A stretch of DNA of 64,000 nucleotides from Trichomonas vaginalis G3 (lineage: Eukaryota > Parabasalia > Trichomonadida > Trichomonadidae): positions 18,597,645 to 18,661,644 of the forward strand of contig NC_067205.1 in NCBI RefSeq assembly GCF_026262505.1. The letters are read 5' to 3'. The stretch's first letter is position 1. Each line of letters begins with the position of its first letter. Positions 38,503 to 48,722 of the stretch are shown here, in pieces. Under the pieces are notes generated by a model. The model was not told the origin of the DNA and ran no database searches. It worked only from the letters and a program-made list of their open reading frames with translations. The translations under genes and the position numbers were made by a program.

Positions 38503-38594
38503 AAAAATAATGTTTAGGGTAGAAATGAGGGTAGAAATGAGGGTAGAAATGAGGGTAGATCTAACCTTCTACCCTAAACATTATTTTTGCTGAA
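38503..38594. repeat. 22-bp-stem hairpin enclosing three GGGTAGAAATGA repeats
   Basis: AAAAATAATGTTTAGGGTAG (from about 38504) pairs with CTACCCTAAACATTATTTTT (to about 38590). Between the arms are three 12-bp GGGTAGAAATGA units and GATCTAACC. It lies between the two KilA-N genes and mirrors 37664-37735. Confidence 0.7.
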
Positions 38595-38683
38595 AAATGA
38601 CCAAATTTCATGAATTTCATTAGTTAGAAAAATAACGCTAATTTTTTCTAAGAAAATTTTTTATCTTGTATGTAAGAACAGCA

Positions 38684-39509
38684 ATGACAACATTAGAGAA
38701 CACAACAACTGCTATCGTTCATGAAGCCATAAATGAAGAATACGAGTACATACAGTATAACAAACAGTTACGTCTCATTCGTTCAGTCAAAGATGACATG
38801 TACCAAATGCAAAGTATAATGAATGCTCTTCGTTCTACAAAGCAAGCATATCATTGGTTTGAAAACCAACAGACAAAAGAACTTTTAGAAGAATTCCTCA
38901 TATGATTGCTTCCCTCGGAAAACCGGGGAAGAGATTCCGTATGAAAATCGCAAGAATTTGGCTCCTGGTTTGAAAGGATATTATGTTCATAGACTTTTAG
39001 TAAATGCTGTAGCAATGTGGGCTTGGCCCCGTTATGCTTGTTATATTTTCATGATGTTAGATGAACTATATAAAGCAGAACGTGGAGAGATGGAAAAGAA
39101 ACTTCAAGCAAAAGATGAAGTCATTGAATCCAAAGACAAAAGCATACAGAAAAGAATACCGCGTTCAGTACCAAAAGGAAAGGAAAAGAGTTATAAGTAT
39201 ATGATATATACTGAAGAGTTGGAGAAAGAAGAAGATAAAGATATGGTTATGTTACATTTAGTCAGAAGAAACAACAAGAGCTTTTATGACTTAGCTAAGA
39301 TATATAAATCTGACAGAAACTGGTTCTATCGTGAAAACTTACCGATTTCAATGACACCGAATGAGCAAATAAAGGAAATTGTCAAAAATACTCTTCCTCA
39401 AACACACTATGACATCAAAGGTTGCACAATACTTACATTCAAAGAAGACTTAACATTACTGAAGGAAAAAATAACAGAATATTTCGATATCTTCAAAGAG
39501 GAAGAATGA
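38684..39509 (+). pseudogene. Second KilA-N locus of Maverick B, broken
   Basis: From the ATG at 38684 (MTTLENTTTAIVHEAINEEY), with GYYVHRLLVNAVAMWAWPRY further on, it is the counterpart of the Maverick A gene at 13139-13978. The C-terminal half is nearly the same residue for residue (KRIPRSVPKGKEKSYKYMIY onward). About one break. It appears to be a fossil copy beside the whole KilA-N gene at 37811. Confidence 0.65.
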
Positions 39510-39527
39510 ACAAAAATATATTTTTGC

Positions 39528-40001
39528 TTAAATAGCTTCAGGGTCTATTTCTTCAACCATTTCACTTCCTTCGTCAATGTCAATAGAAGCTTCTTCAACC
39601 TTTGGTAAGAATTTCTGTATGACATCTTTGTTCGTTATTGTCTTCAGAGATGAAGGATAATATTTCACAGATGTTTCACCCTTCTTATATTCTTTCTGTT
39701 CGGAAAGATTCATAGCAATACTGAAGAAGTCAACGTTAGAGTTCTTTATAACAGTATAATGAGTATCTTTGACATTCACGAAGAAACTCTTTTGTTTCAA
39801 AACTACTGCTAACTCTTGTGAAGTATAACGTTTGCGGTCAATGACGATAGCTAATGGTCTGACATACTGACCGAACTTAGATTCTTTCACAAACTTCTTG
39901 TTAAAGATAACATTAACGTTTGCAGCATTATTGAACTCATTCTTGATGGCAGTAGCGAGAGCATTGTATGAAAAGAACTTGCAATCTTGCATGTGTTTCA
40001 T
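39528..40001 (-). CDS. Maverick B protein with acidic C-terminus, 157 aa
   Basis: MKHMQDCKFFSYNALATAIK starts a small alpha/beta protein ending in an acidic tail (DIDEGSEMVEEIDPEAI). The tail resembles that of 11322-11741 in Maverick A. Divergent from the polymerase locus, so possibly a replication accessory, by position only. Confidence 0.5.
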   Translation of the reverse strand: MKHMQDCKFFSYNALATAIKNEFNNAANVNVIFNKKFVKESKFGQYVRPLAIVIDRKRYTSQELAVVLKQKSFFVNVKDTHYTVIKNSNVDFFSIAMNLSEQKEYKKGETSVKYYPSSLKTITNKDVIQKFLPKVEEASIDIDEGSEMVEEIDPEAI

Positions 40002-40090
40002 TATAATAAAAAGTTCGAAATATTTTAAAACTAGCCTTAAAAAATCTAAGCTAATTTTTTTCTAAGAAATTTTTTTATTTCCTACTAAAG

Positions 40091-43000
40091 ATGTATCGGA
40101 AGTTGTCTAAGTTAGAACACTCGGAAATAAAACAACTTCTTACAGAAGCTAACATAGATGTTGCAAAGCATTACGCGACAAACAAAAAAGCACTCGCTGA
40201 CATCCTCAATGACTATAATGGTGCAATAAGTTATGATAGAATTCATGAGTTCATAAAGCCGCAACGCGGCGAGGACGAAGTCCATGCAAGAGCATTTCCT
40301 TTAAATGACGTTGCTATTGACTTATATCATAGACGTTCAGTACCTCATGAAGTAAGAAGAGAAATGTTTGACATAACAAATGCAAACGTTGGTGAAACAA
40401 GAAGAAGAGACGACACACTGAAACAACAGAGAAGAGAGATGTTTAAGAGCGCTATAGAACAAGTTCGCAAAGCTAACGATGTCCTTCGTTCCATTGACGA
40501 CAAACCAAAAGAAGGTGAGAGATGTTAAAGAAAGATGAAGAGAATAGGAAGAGGAATGTTAAGACAGGCAATAGACTCATTGACTTTAACATCGAAGCTT
40601 TAGATGAACCAAACAGAGACTACTTACACAAACATTTCGGTAAGGTTTTCATGAGACTCTTAGAGAAGATTAAAATAAACTCCCAACAAAGATGGATGGT
40701 ATGTTATAAACTTGGTGGAAAGTATGAATGTTCTACGTTAAACCTCAATAATATTGGAACATTACTACATCAGCTCTTGAAGGAGAACTTTATATCAGAG
40801 ATAGAAGCAAATGCTGCAGGTATTGTTGAAATGCACTATGACTTCTTCTTGACAAACATAAAGAATCTTACTGAAATAAAGATGTATGATTTAACAGAAT
40901 ATGAAGGCTTAACGATGTCAGATGTAAAGAAAGGCAAACCAAAAAAGAGACCATATAGAGATGAAAGCACACTGACAAATGACCAGAAAGCCATTTTGGA
41001 AGCTCTTAAGCAAACAGGAAACCCAGCACTTATAGAAAGCTTTTGGAAAGATAATGGTGAAAAGAAGTTTTATAAGAAGAGAAGCGGTCAGTTCTGGAAG
41101 TATCTTTGCACATTACCTATAAATCTTGAACGCTACCAAATCTTCAATGAACTGAACAAAAGAACTGCAGCACTTATGACAGAAGACAATTGTTTCGTTT
41201 ATGCTTGCATTCAGGCTGGAGTAAATGAAGAAACTATTGACCACATGAGAGAAGTCATTCGTGTTAGAGACTTTCCTCAAAGTAAAGTACAAGAAATTTC
41301 TGACGCAGCAGGTATAGCATTTAATGTTACCATTGGTTATTTCAATGACTCCAAAGATAACAGAATAATTCACTACATACCAAAAGAATGTGAAACTGCT
41401 CGAACTATTGACTTACTTCTTGTTGAAGACCACTACATGCTAAATGAAAGATTACCAATGACAACATACTTCATCAGAAATTACAGAGAAATCTTGAAGG
41501 AGTGTGGTGGAATGAACATTGAGAAACAGATGAAGATTTATACAAAGAGAGAGAACAAATATGTTGTTCGTAATGATAGAACTACACCTCTATGGGATGT
41601 TATGAAAACATTGTGGGAGTGCAAATATTTCGAACCTATTTCTTATATAACAGAACCTTGCACCATTTAAAGACTTGTCATATTCTCCTAAGTATTGTGT
41701 TCAACTGAAGGAGAAAGCAGAGTCAAAAGAAGTAAATAAAGCTAAGTGTAAGTTCATACCTGAGCACGTTTTCTTTGCTGACTTTGAGTGTAGCACTGAT
41801 GGAGTTCATAAAGCCTTTAACATCTGTTATGACAGTGAAGATGGTTCAGTGAGTGAAAGCATTTGGGGTCAGAACTGTGCAACAGAATTTTTGGAACGAC
41901 TTCCTGACAAGAGTTTAATATATTTCCATAACCTCAGTTATGATATAAACTTCATCTTAAGACACATGACAGAAGTGAAAGGAACTCCCATCATTAAAGG
42001 TTCACGAACAATGCAAATAACTGGCTTATATAAAGGAAGGGCAATTATTATAAACGACTCTTACAGTGGTATAAATAAGAAGCTTAAACTATTTCCTGCT
42101 ATGTTTAACTTACAAACAGGACCGAAAGAAGTATTTCCTTACAACTACTACAGCAGTACTTTGTTAGCAAATGACAACAGAACTGGTGTCATTTCTGAAG
42201 CGTGTAAGTTTATCCGGGATGCGGATACGTTCATGAAAAACATAGATTCCATCAAAGGTTGCAGAATAGATGAGAACCACTTCGACTTAGAAAAGTATAG
42301 CACATTCTATTGCAAACAAGATGTAAGAATTTTAAGAGAAGGTTTTGTTAAGTTCCGCAATGTCATATTGAAAGAATTTGATTTAAACGTATATGACTAC
42401 GTTAGTATTTGTTCTATTGCTAACAAATTGTTTGAGAACAGAGTATACTTCCCGAATGGAAATTTATATGACCTCTCAAATAAACCAAGAGAATTTATTT
42501 CATGCTGTATTCAAGGTGGAAGATGTATGCTGTCAGATAACATGAAACAAAAGAGCGAAAAGAAACTCATTGCTGACTTCGACGCTGTTTCATTATATCC
42601 ATCAGCTATAGCAAGACTTTATACTTTAGAAGGAATTCCAAAGGTTATGAAGAAAGAAATGTTAAGCACAGAGTATCTCATGAAACATTTATTCGATGAC
42701 GACCAAAAGGAACCCATTGGTGAAAAGTTTGTGTCTGGCTTCTTTGTTCTCATTAAGATAACAGAGATTGGAATACATAGACACTTTCCTTTAATAGTTT
42801 GTGACCCTGAACTAAATCCAGAACTTAACGTTCCCAGAAGTTCAAACACTTGCTGTTTAATGTATGTTGACCATATAACATTACAAGACCTCATAAAATA
42901 TCAAGGTGTCAAATGTGAAGTGTTGCAAGGATACTATTACGATGGAAACAGAGATATTAGAATAAGAGATGAAGTAAAGAAGTTGTTTGAGTTAAGGTTA

Positions 43001-43837
43001 AAGTATAAGAAAGAAGGAAATCCTTTGCAAGAAAATATAAAGCTCATTCTGAACAGTATTTATGGCAAAACTATTCTATCTCCTATTGAGTCAAAAATAA
43101 CCATAGTAAATGACAAAGATGCTATAAGATATGCCATCAGAAACTACAACCATATAGTGAAGTTCGAAGGTTTGGATGGTTCAGATAAAACTATTTTCAA
43201 GCTAACGAAAAGCATTTGCAGACACTTTAACTTCTGTCCACTTGGTGTTAACATTCTGTCTATGTCGAAGAGAATAATGTGTGAAGTATTCTGTACTGCT
43301 GAAGATATGGGACTTCAAATCTTCTACCAGGACTGTGATAGCATGCATATTTTCAATGAAGACATACCAAAGCTTGCAGCAGACTTTAAGAAGAGATACG
43401 GTCGCGAACTTATTGGAAAGAACCTTGGTCAATTTCATAGCGACTTCGCAGAAATAACACCTGGAAAACAAAGTTTAGCATACAAGTCAATATTTTGTGG
43501 AAAGAAGACCTACATAGACTTACTCACGAATGATTTAAATGAAGTTGCATTTCATGCACGTTGTAAAGGTGTAAAACAAGACGTTCTTGCTTTAACCGCT
43601 AATGAAATGTTTCCTGAAGCTATACAATGCTATTACAATGAAGATAAGAACATTCACATACCTGTTGGAACATATGACAAAGACTCTGAGTTCAGTTTAA
43701 TGAAACTTTACAAAGCACTTCATGATGGTCAAGAGATTGCATTCGACTTATGTAAGTCATGTCAACCTTGCTTTGCTGAAAAGTTTAACTTCTCTATTCA
43801 GACTACGACTTCATTCATAAGAAAGTTTAAGTTCTGA
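40091..43837 (+). pseudogene. Maverick B DNA polymerase B (protein-primed type) locus
   Basis: Consecutive plus-strand frames cover a polymerase locus of the usual Polinton length. The first part resembles the N-terminus of the Maverick C/D protein (helical, LTEANIDVAKHYATNKKALA). The middle part has NCFVYACIQAG and LLLVEDHYMLNERL, seen in N-terminal regions of this polymerase type. The last frame (41675-43837) holds the exonuclease motifs ADFECST (residues 35-41), FHNLSYDINF (84-93) and CKQDVRIL (213-220), and polymerase motifs A DFDAVSLYPS (301-310), B KLILNSIYGK (456-465) and C YQDCDSMHI (551-559). The locus looks broken in about two places; treated as a fossil. Confidence 0.82.
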
Positions 43838-43918
43838 GGTCATTTATTTTTGTCAGCAATGAGGTCATTCGTGATAAAAATAAGCCGCTAGCGGCAAGGG
43901 CGAAGCCCATGCGGTCAT

Positions 43919-44776
43919 TTACAATACTGCGATGGTAGAGTTTAAGAGTTGTGCTTCAATGTAGAGACAGTCCTTATGGTCTGGAGGTAAGAACACTGGG
44001 CAGTTATGGTCATGAGTGGAGAACATGTCTATCCAAAACTCACGATTGAAGCCAGTTAATTTATAGTATTTAGGGTTAGGAAGTGGTGAAGTTCTTGTAT
44101 GACCAATGAACTCATTTTCAACGCCTTTGGCTATATTAGAGAAAAGAATAGCTTGCTTTCTATCCCAAATGCCAGGTGTTACAATCTTTGAAAATTCATT
44201 TTTCCTCGGAAGCATTGCATCATAATTGAAAACATTCTTGAAATCATCACTTGGTTCAGAGATTTGAAATCTTATACGTAATGGATTTTCTTTCTCTTTA
44301 GCGACTTCATTGAATGGTGAGAATACAACAAACTGACAGTCATGTGTTCCATCTTCATTTTCATTAAATTCATAATGAAAGTCTATAAGTTGTGGCTGAC
44401 TACCTTCTTCTTTCAGTTGTGCAAGAAACTCACGTAAAGGCTGTAAAGTTTGTACTTCAATGTTAAACTTTTTCTCGAACATCTCATTAAATGAAGTCAT
44501 ACATTGTTGCAATGTTGTATCGTCTTTAAAGTATTTGTATATGTGAATGTTTTGGGCGCTTAAAGACTGTTCATCATTTTCTATCTCGACTTGAAGTATA
44601 AAGTCAACCTTTCTGAAAGCACGTGTTATATACATATTTGTTATGCCAATGTACTTCTCTTCATTTATGTTCACAATCCAGTCTGTTGGAAACTTAAACG
44701 TTACTCTGTTCCCCTTTATTTTGACGTCAGGGTTTTCACTACTGAACGCAACAGATAAAGGTATTTGTCTATACAT
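43919..44776 (-). CDS. Maverick B virion-type beta-rich protein, 285 aa
   Basis: MYRQIPLSVAFSSENPDVKI starts a protein with FKFPTDWIVNINEEKYIGIT and QCMTSFNEMFEKKFNIEVQT, the same plan as the proteins at 24027 and 29803. A beta-rich second half ends CLYIEAQLLNSTIAVL. Paralogy with those suggests a structural protein family; not identified further. Convergent with the polymerase gene. The frame is whole. Confidence 0.5.
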   Translation of the reverse strand: MYRQIPLSVAFSSENPDVKIKGNRVTFKFPTDWIVNINEEKYIGITNMYITRAFRKVDFILQVEIENDEQSLSAQNIHIYKYFKDDTTLQQCMTSFNEMFEKKFNIEVQTLQPLREFLAQLKEEGSQPQLIDFHYEFNENEDGTHDCQFVVFSPFNEVAKEKENPLRIRFQISEPSDDFKNVFNYDAMLPRKNEFSKIVTPGIWDRKQAILFSNIAKGVENEFIGHTRTSPLPNPKYYKLTGFNREFWIDMFSTHDHNCPVFLPPDHKDCLYIEAQLLNSTIAVL

Positions 44777-44800
44777 TTAATTCGGATAAAAATAAACCAT

Positions 44801-45034
44801 TTACTCTTTCTTTGCTTCAGCTTCTTTAGCTTTTGCTTCAGCTTCTTCTCTAGCTTTCTTCGCCAGCAAACGTGGGTTCTTCTGTCTTCCAGCAGCTAAT
44901 GCAGCAAGTTGTTTTTCACTAAGTTTTCTCTTTGGTCTCTCTGGCTTTTGTTCTTGTTTTTGTTCCTTCAGTTCGGATAAAATTTGCTCACGAATTTCTT
45001 TCTTCAATGCTTCAACATCTATTGTCTGAGTCAT
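44801..45034 (-). CDS. Maverick B lysine/glutamate-rich helical protein, 77 aa
   Basis: MTQTIDVEALKKEIREQILS starts an almost wholly helical, highly charged protein with an A/K/E-rich tail (KAREEAEAKAKEAEAKKE). Its middle, RKLSEKQLAALAAGRQKNPR, is a typical short DNA-binding-style stretch seen in giant-virus proteins, a weak resemblance. Divergent from 45080. Confidence 0.5.
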   Translation of the reverse strand: MTQTIDVEALKKEIREQILSELKEQKQEQKPERPKRKLSEKQLAALAAGRQKNPRLLAKKAREEAEAKAKEAEAKKE

Positions 45035-45079
45035 TTGACTGCGGATAAAAATCTAACTTAAAACTTTAACCGATGTAAA

Positions 45080-45514
45080 ATGAGCTTGTCAAAATCAGAG
45101 CGAGAGTCTATTATATTAAATGACGCAAGAGGAATACAACATCCTTTCTATTACGTAAGTCAGAGTAAAGATGGTAAAATATACGTAAGAAAAAGAAAGG
45201 TTCCATTAGCGAATGCAGAGAGCGACAGCATTAAGGTGCATGGCAAGGGTGAAGCCCACGAAGCCCATGTTAAGCCTTCTGTTCAAACTGAGCCACCAAA
45301 AGAACAAGAAGAAAAGAAGCCAGATGTACTTTCAATAACGAACCAAGAGCTTATTGCAAAGTTCGTGAATTTCATTGAAAAACAAACCGAGTCAAAGAAT
45401 CCTGACCCGCCAGTGAAAGAAGTTGAGACAAAAGAGAATGTACAGTTCATTGAAAATGTCAAGAAACAACTTCCACCACGAATGCCAAGAAGAAGAGTGA
45501 GAATAATGAAGTAA
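45080..45514 (+). CDS. Maverick B charged protein with short beta motif, 144 aa
   Basis: MSLSKSERESIILNDARGIQ, then HPFYYVSQSKDGKIYVRKRK near residues 21-40, then a disordered E/K/P-rich part and a basic end (RMPRRRVRIMK). The FYYVxxxKDGKIYVRK motif recurs in 47656-47892 and 20129-20713. It immediately precedes the major capsid gene. Function unknown. Confidence 0.5.
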   Translation: MSLSKSERESIILNDARGIQHPFYYVSQSKDGKIYVRKRKVPLANAESDSIKVHGKGEAHEAHVKPSVQTEPPKEQEEKKPDVLSITNQELIAKFVNFIEKQTESKNPDPPVKEVETKENVQFIENVKKQLPPRMPRRRVRIMK

Positions 45515-45541
45515 ATAGATATTTTTATCTGAAGTAAATAC

Positions 45542-47115
45542 ATGCAGAACGAACAGCTAAACGAATTTACTCCAGCAGAGCATATTCATCAGATTCGCTC
45601 ATATTTCGATATCATAGACAATGCAGTTCAAATTGGTGACACTAATAGAAAATATTCTGACGCAAAGATTCCATCACAACCTGGAACTGCTAAAGATAAC
45701 ACATGGGTAACATTCAATCTCTCACCTCCTGGTGAAAATATGTTGGACCTTTACAATACATTCATTACGTATAAAATGGAAGGTCAATTTATTGTAGATA
45801 AAGAAATTGGTTCAGGTTCCAATAAAACAAACCCACCAGGATTTTGGATTGGTTTCGATGACGCTTTCTATGCAGTTGCTGGATATCAAATCCTTGCAAA
45901 TGGTCGTATCGTATATTCTCAAGACAACGCAAGAGAAGAAGCATATATAACTTCAAACTCACAAACTACCGAACAAATAAAGAAAGTAGATGTTTTCTCA
46001 AAGACTCGACATGAAGATGTATGGAGTCATTCGGGAACATGCAGAACAGGACAAATTGTTAGTGGTCCAATTACAGCAGGAAAATCATTTGATTTTAAGC
46101 TTCGTTTAAGAATTCCTGTTAGAAGATTCCTTCCATTAGAAGCTATTCGATTTATTCCAGCTTTTGCAGGAAACATTCAGCTTAAAGTAAAGTTCAGTAG
46201 CGACGCCTTACAATGCACATCTATATCTGTAAATGATATCATTGCTTTCAATCCAACTCTTAAAGTTGCATTTGCTTCAGATTCAAATCCACCGACAAAT
46301 AAATTTGTTCCATGGAATGAACCATTCACTATGATAACGAAGGCAGTAGAAGCTAGTGGAACAGTTACTATTACAACTGTAACCCAGCAACTATTTCGAA
46401 CAAAGATGGATTTTAATGAATGTTTCATTCATCCAAAGTCATTCTCTTTAGACCCTAACATTTATACAGAACTTGTAGAACATTATACAAACGAGGCTTT
46501 ATGTTTTCCTGTTAAAGTTATGGATTGGATTCCTATGGACGGTTCATTCTCAAAGAATACAGATAGTTCAAGTGCAACATTTACAGCAGCTTATACGCCT
46601 ATTAATGTTAAAAGTATTTGGGCACTATTTAGAAAGAAAGACAACTATTATGTTAATTTTGAGAACCCTAAGTTTAAATATCTTCAGCTTTCCATGGGAG
46701 CTTATGGAAATATGCCTGCAGAACCTGAAAAATCATATGGACCTGTATTTTATGAAATGGTTGCGAACGCTTGCAATACAAACAATGATATGATAGGATT
46801 TAATGAAGATGTTATGAGGTCATTGGTGGATGATGGTAGTGTGGAACATAAATGGGATAGCTATGACAACACACATTTCTTATGTGGTTTTCCAACAGAA
46901 GTGGACTTTTGCTTCCAGCAGGTCAAACATCTACTGCTCCAATAACATACAAATTGTCTGTTAAAGGACCTATTGAACTAGCAACTGAAAACGTACCAAA
47001 GCCACTTATTGGATTTATGAGGGATTGTTGCTTTGCCATTCAGGTGCGTGCTAATGGCATCCCCATAATAAGATTAGATGACTATAACTTAGCTACGGAC
47101 GACAGTGAGGAATAA
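45542..47115 (+). pseudogene. Maverick B major capsid protein (double jelly-roll type), nearly whole locus
   Basis: A 467-residue frame begins MQNEQLNEFTPAEHIHQIRS and continues as coding-like sequence to 47115. SFDFKLRLRIPVRRFLPLEA followed by FIPAFAGNIQLKVKFSSDAL, with a second beta-rich half from about residue 240, fits the double-jelly-roll capsids of Polintons. Related to the Maverick A locus at 6676-8311. About one break near its end; fossil. Confidence 0.75.
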
Positions 47116-47145
47116 AGGATGAACGTTTATTTTTAAAGCTTATAA

Positions 47146-47607
47146 ATGAGTTCTTCATCAAGCTCTCGTGAACCTTCACCATCTATGAAACAAACTTTAC
47201 CAAACGATTATGGAGCACCTATTGAATATTTCTTACGAGCTGCACAATGGCAAAGAGCAGTCTCACCAAGGTTAGGTGTTCCACCAGCTCCTGTCAAAAA
47301 TAGCATTTGGTCAAGTCCTTATATAAGATATGGTCTCCCACTAGGTTTGCTAGCTACAGCAGGAGCAGTTATGATGTTGAAAAGAAATAAAGCAAATGTT
47401 GTAAATAATACTGAAGTAGTTGAAGTTAAACAAACTCCAACACCTTCACAAGCAAAACCAACGCCTTCACAAGCAAAACCTTCAATGACTCCTGAACCTA
47501 TGGAAGTACAAACTCCTGTTCAAAAGTCAACTCCTAAACCGACTCCAACATTTAAACCAGAACCTACTCCTCAAATAAATCGTAAAACTCCTGCGTTTCC
47601 TTACTGA
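47146..47607 (+). CDS. Maverick B single-pass membrane protein with proline-rich tail, 153 aa
   Basis: A serine-rich start (MSSSSSSREPSPSMKQTLPN), one hydrophobic segment IRYGLPLGLLATAGAVMMLK (about residues 65-85), then a long P/T/K-rich tail with PTPSQAK repeats. A membrane-anchored protein with a disordered tail, placed next to the capsid gene. Role unknown. Confidence 0.5.
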   Translation: MSSSSSSREPSPSMKQTLPNDYGAPIEYFLRAAQWQRAVSPRLGVPPAPVKNSIWSSPYIRYGLPLGLLATAGAVMMLKRNKANVVNNTEVVEVKQTPTPSQAKPTPSQAKPSMTPEPMEVQTPVQKSTPKPTPTFKPEPTPQINRKTPAFPY

Positions 47608-47655
47608 AAAAATAACGTTATTTTTATTTTATTTGAACATTTTATTTAGAGTAAA

Positions 47656-47892
47656 ATGACAAATAAAGTCACTGAAGCAATGAAACAAAAGTTTTTGGTA
47701 GAATACATTAAATCAGGAACTATTCCAGAAGGTTTTTACATTCATACTATGAAGGATGGTAGAGTTCAGTTTAGAAAGATAAAGCAACCATTAGATAGAG
47801 AAGGTATATTAAGGAAGATTAAACTTCATGAGGACAACATTGCTGAACTTAAGAAGAAGTTAGAAGAGTTGGAGAAAGGAAGAGAGTTATAA
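47656..47892 (+). CDS. Maverick B small protein, 78 aa
   Basis: MTNKVTEAMKQKFLVEYIKS, then EGFYIHTMKDGRVQFRKIKQ, then a coiled-coil end (NIAELKKKLEELEKGREL). It shares the small beta motif of 45080-45514. Last gene before the right terminal repeat; the 12-bp tandem array starts 7 bp after its stop. Confidence 0.5.
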   Translation: MTNKVTEAMKQKFLVEYIKSGTIPEGFYIHTMKDGRVQFRKIKQPLDREGILRKIKLHEDNIAELKKKLEELEKGREL

Positions 47893-47898
47893 AGCAAT

Positions 47899-48002
47899 GA
47901 GAACGTTAGTGAGAACGTTAGTGAGAACGTTAGTGAGAACGTTAGTGAGAACGTTAGTGAGAACGTTAGTGAGAACGTTAGTGAGAACGTTAGTGAGAAC
48001 GT
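47899..48002 (+). repeat. 12-bp tandem repeat GAGAACGTTAGT, 8.5 copies, at inner edge of right terminal repeat
   Basis: Eight perfect copies and a partial ninth run up to GTTTATTTTTTCATGCACGT. The left end has three copies at the same place, so the array has changed length at one end only. Confidence 0.9.
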
Positions 48003-48253
48003 TTATTTTTTCATGCACGTGCATTGTGTCGCGGGGAGTTGCCATGGGCAATGACCTGCGCACAATATATAACGTACAGAGAGGTGAGATGAGGTGGTTT
48101 ATGTGATAAATACTTTACGTGGCAGAAATAGTTTAAGGTTATTAGAAATATTGCATCTGCGATGTAAAATATACGTTAGTGGTTTTGTAAAGTGTCAGAT
48201 TGACATATCTTCGGTAAGATGGCGCGCAGTGCCTCCGTACCGACGATATGTGT
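47965..48253 (-). repeat. Maverick B right terminal inverted repeat
   Basis: 289 bp, the reverse complement of 28277-28565. It ends CGATATGTGT followed by the duplicated ATTAAT (48254-48259). Confidence 0.92.
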
Positions 48254-48346
48254 ATTAATTTTATGTAAGAATAAAAAAATAAATTATTTTAAAAATAACT
48301 TTAATTTTTTTAATGGTTTATTTTTAAAAAATTTTTTTTATTTTTT

Positions 48347-48548
48347 ATTTCATTATGTATGGGCTGAGTGTAAATGTCTTACAATTTTGAAAATTTTTTA
48401 ATCTTGATTTATTCAAAAACGTAAGAATAAAAACCGTAAGAATCATACATTTTTTACTTCATTTGTTAAAAAAATGATACAAAATCGCTCGATATTGTAT
48501 GAATTCTTACGTTTACAAAAAAAGTCACAAAACCCATCATATCCTACT
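48347..48548 (-). repeat. Maverick C right terminal repeat (same family as 60408-60614)
   Basis: About 200 bp matching the reverse complement of the Maverick D start with scattered differences; shared blocks include GTAAGAATAAAAACCGTAAG-type sequence and TTTACAAAAAAAGTCACA. The end is placed at the last shared AGTAG-type base, 48548; a target duplication cannot be tested because the other end is lost. Confidence 0.7.
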
Positions 48549-48722
48549 ACTGAAATTATCGTGCAGTCCGGTGGCTCAAATTATTTTTAAATCTTATCAA
48601 GTACTGCATGAGGGATAGTAATTTAGATAAAAATTTTCGCGAAAACTTCTTGATCTCATTTTTTTATTTGTTTGATTAGTTCAGCATTCAATACGGTTAA
48701 CTTTTTGACATTCTAAATTATT

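Larger units (their letters stand above)
28277..48253. mobile_element. Maverick B (Polinton), 20.0 kb, both ends present, internally broken
   Basis: It is bounded by inverted repeats of 289 bp (28277-28565 and 47965-48253), identical by eye and starting ACACATATCGTCGG, and by the 6-bp duplication ATTAAT. Parts: amphipathic protein, virion-type proteins, packaging ATPase, minor capsid candidate, collagen-like stalk, phage-type fibre, integrase, two KilA-N genes, polymerase B, major capsid and several small genes. Identical ends point to a young insertion, later than that of Maverick C. Roughly ten breaks are spread over the polymerase, fibre, capsid, KilA-N and small loci. Confidence 0.92.
1451..48548. 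mobile_element. Maverick C (Polinton), truncated outer host of the nest
   Basis: Three separated blocks belong to one old element: 1451-1504, 26728-28276 and 48254-48548. The first two match neighbouring parts of one gene that is continuous in Maverick D (around 61450-61530). The third continues the intergenic DNA interrupted by Maverick B and ends in a terminal repeat that matches the start of D. Only the right end, about 1.9 kb in all, survives; the left side joins host DNA directly at about 1450 with no terminal repeat. Its genes run leftwards on the minus strand. It is a clearly broken remnant and the oldest layer of the nest, since X (with A inside it) and B are both inserted in it. Confidence 0.85.

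Noticed and set aside
47897-48106. Open frame encoding an RTLV repeat protein
   Set aside because: It only translates the 12-bp tandem array and terminal repeat of Maverick B; the mirror frame at 28467-28733 does the same for the left end.
48549-48722. Possible short gene between Maverick C and the DNA transposon
   Set aside because: Only AT-rich sequence with stops in all frames.
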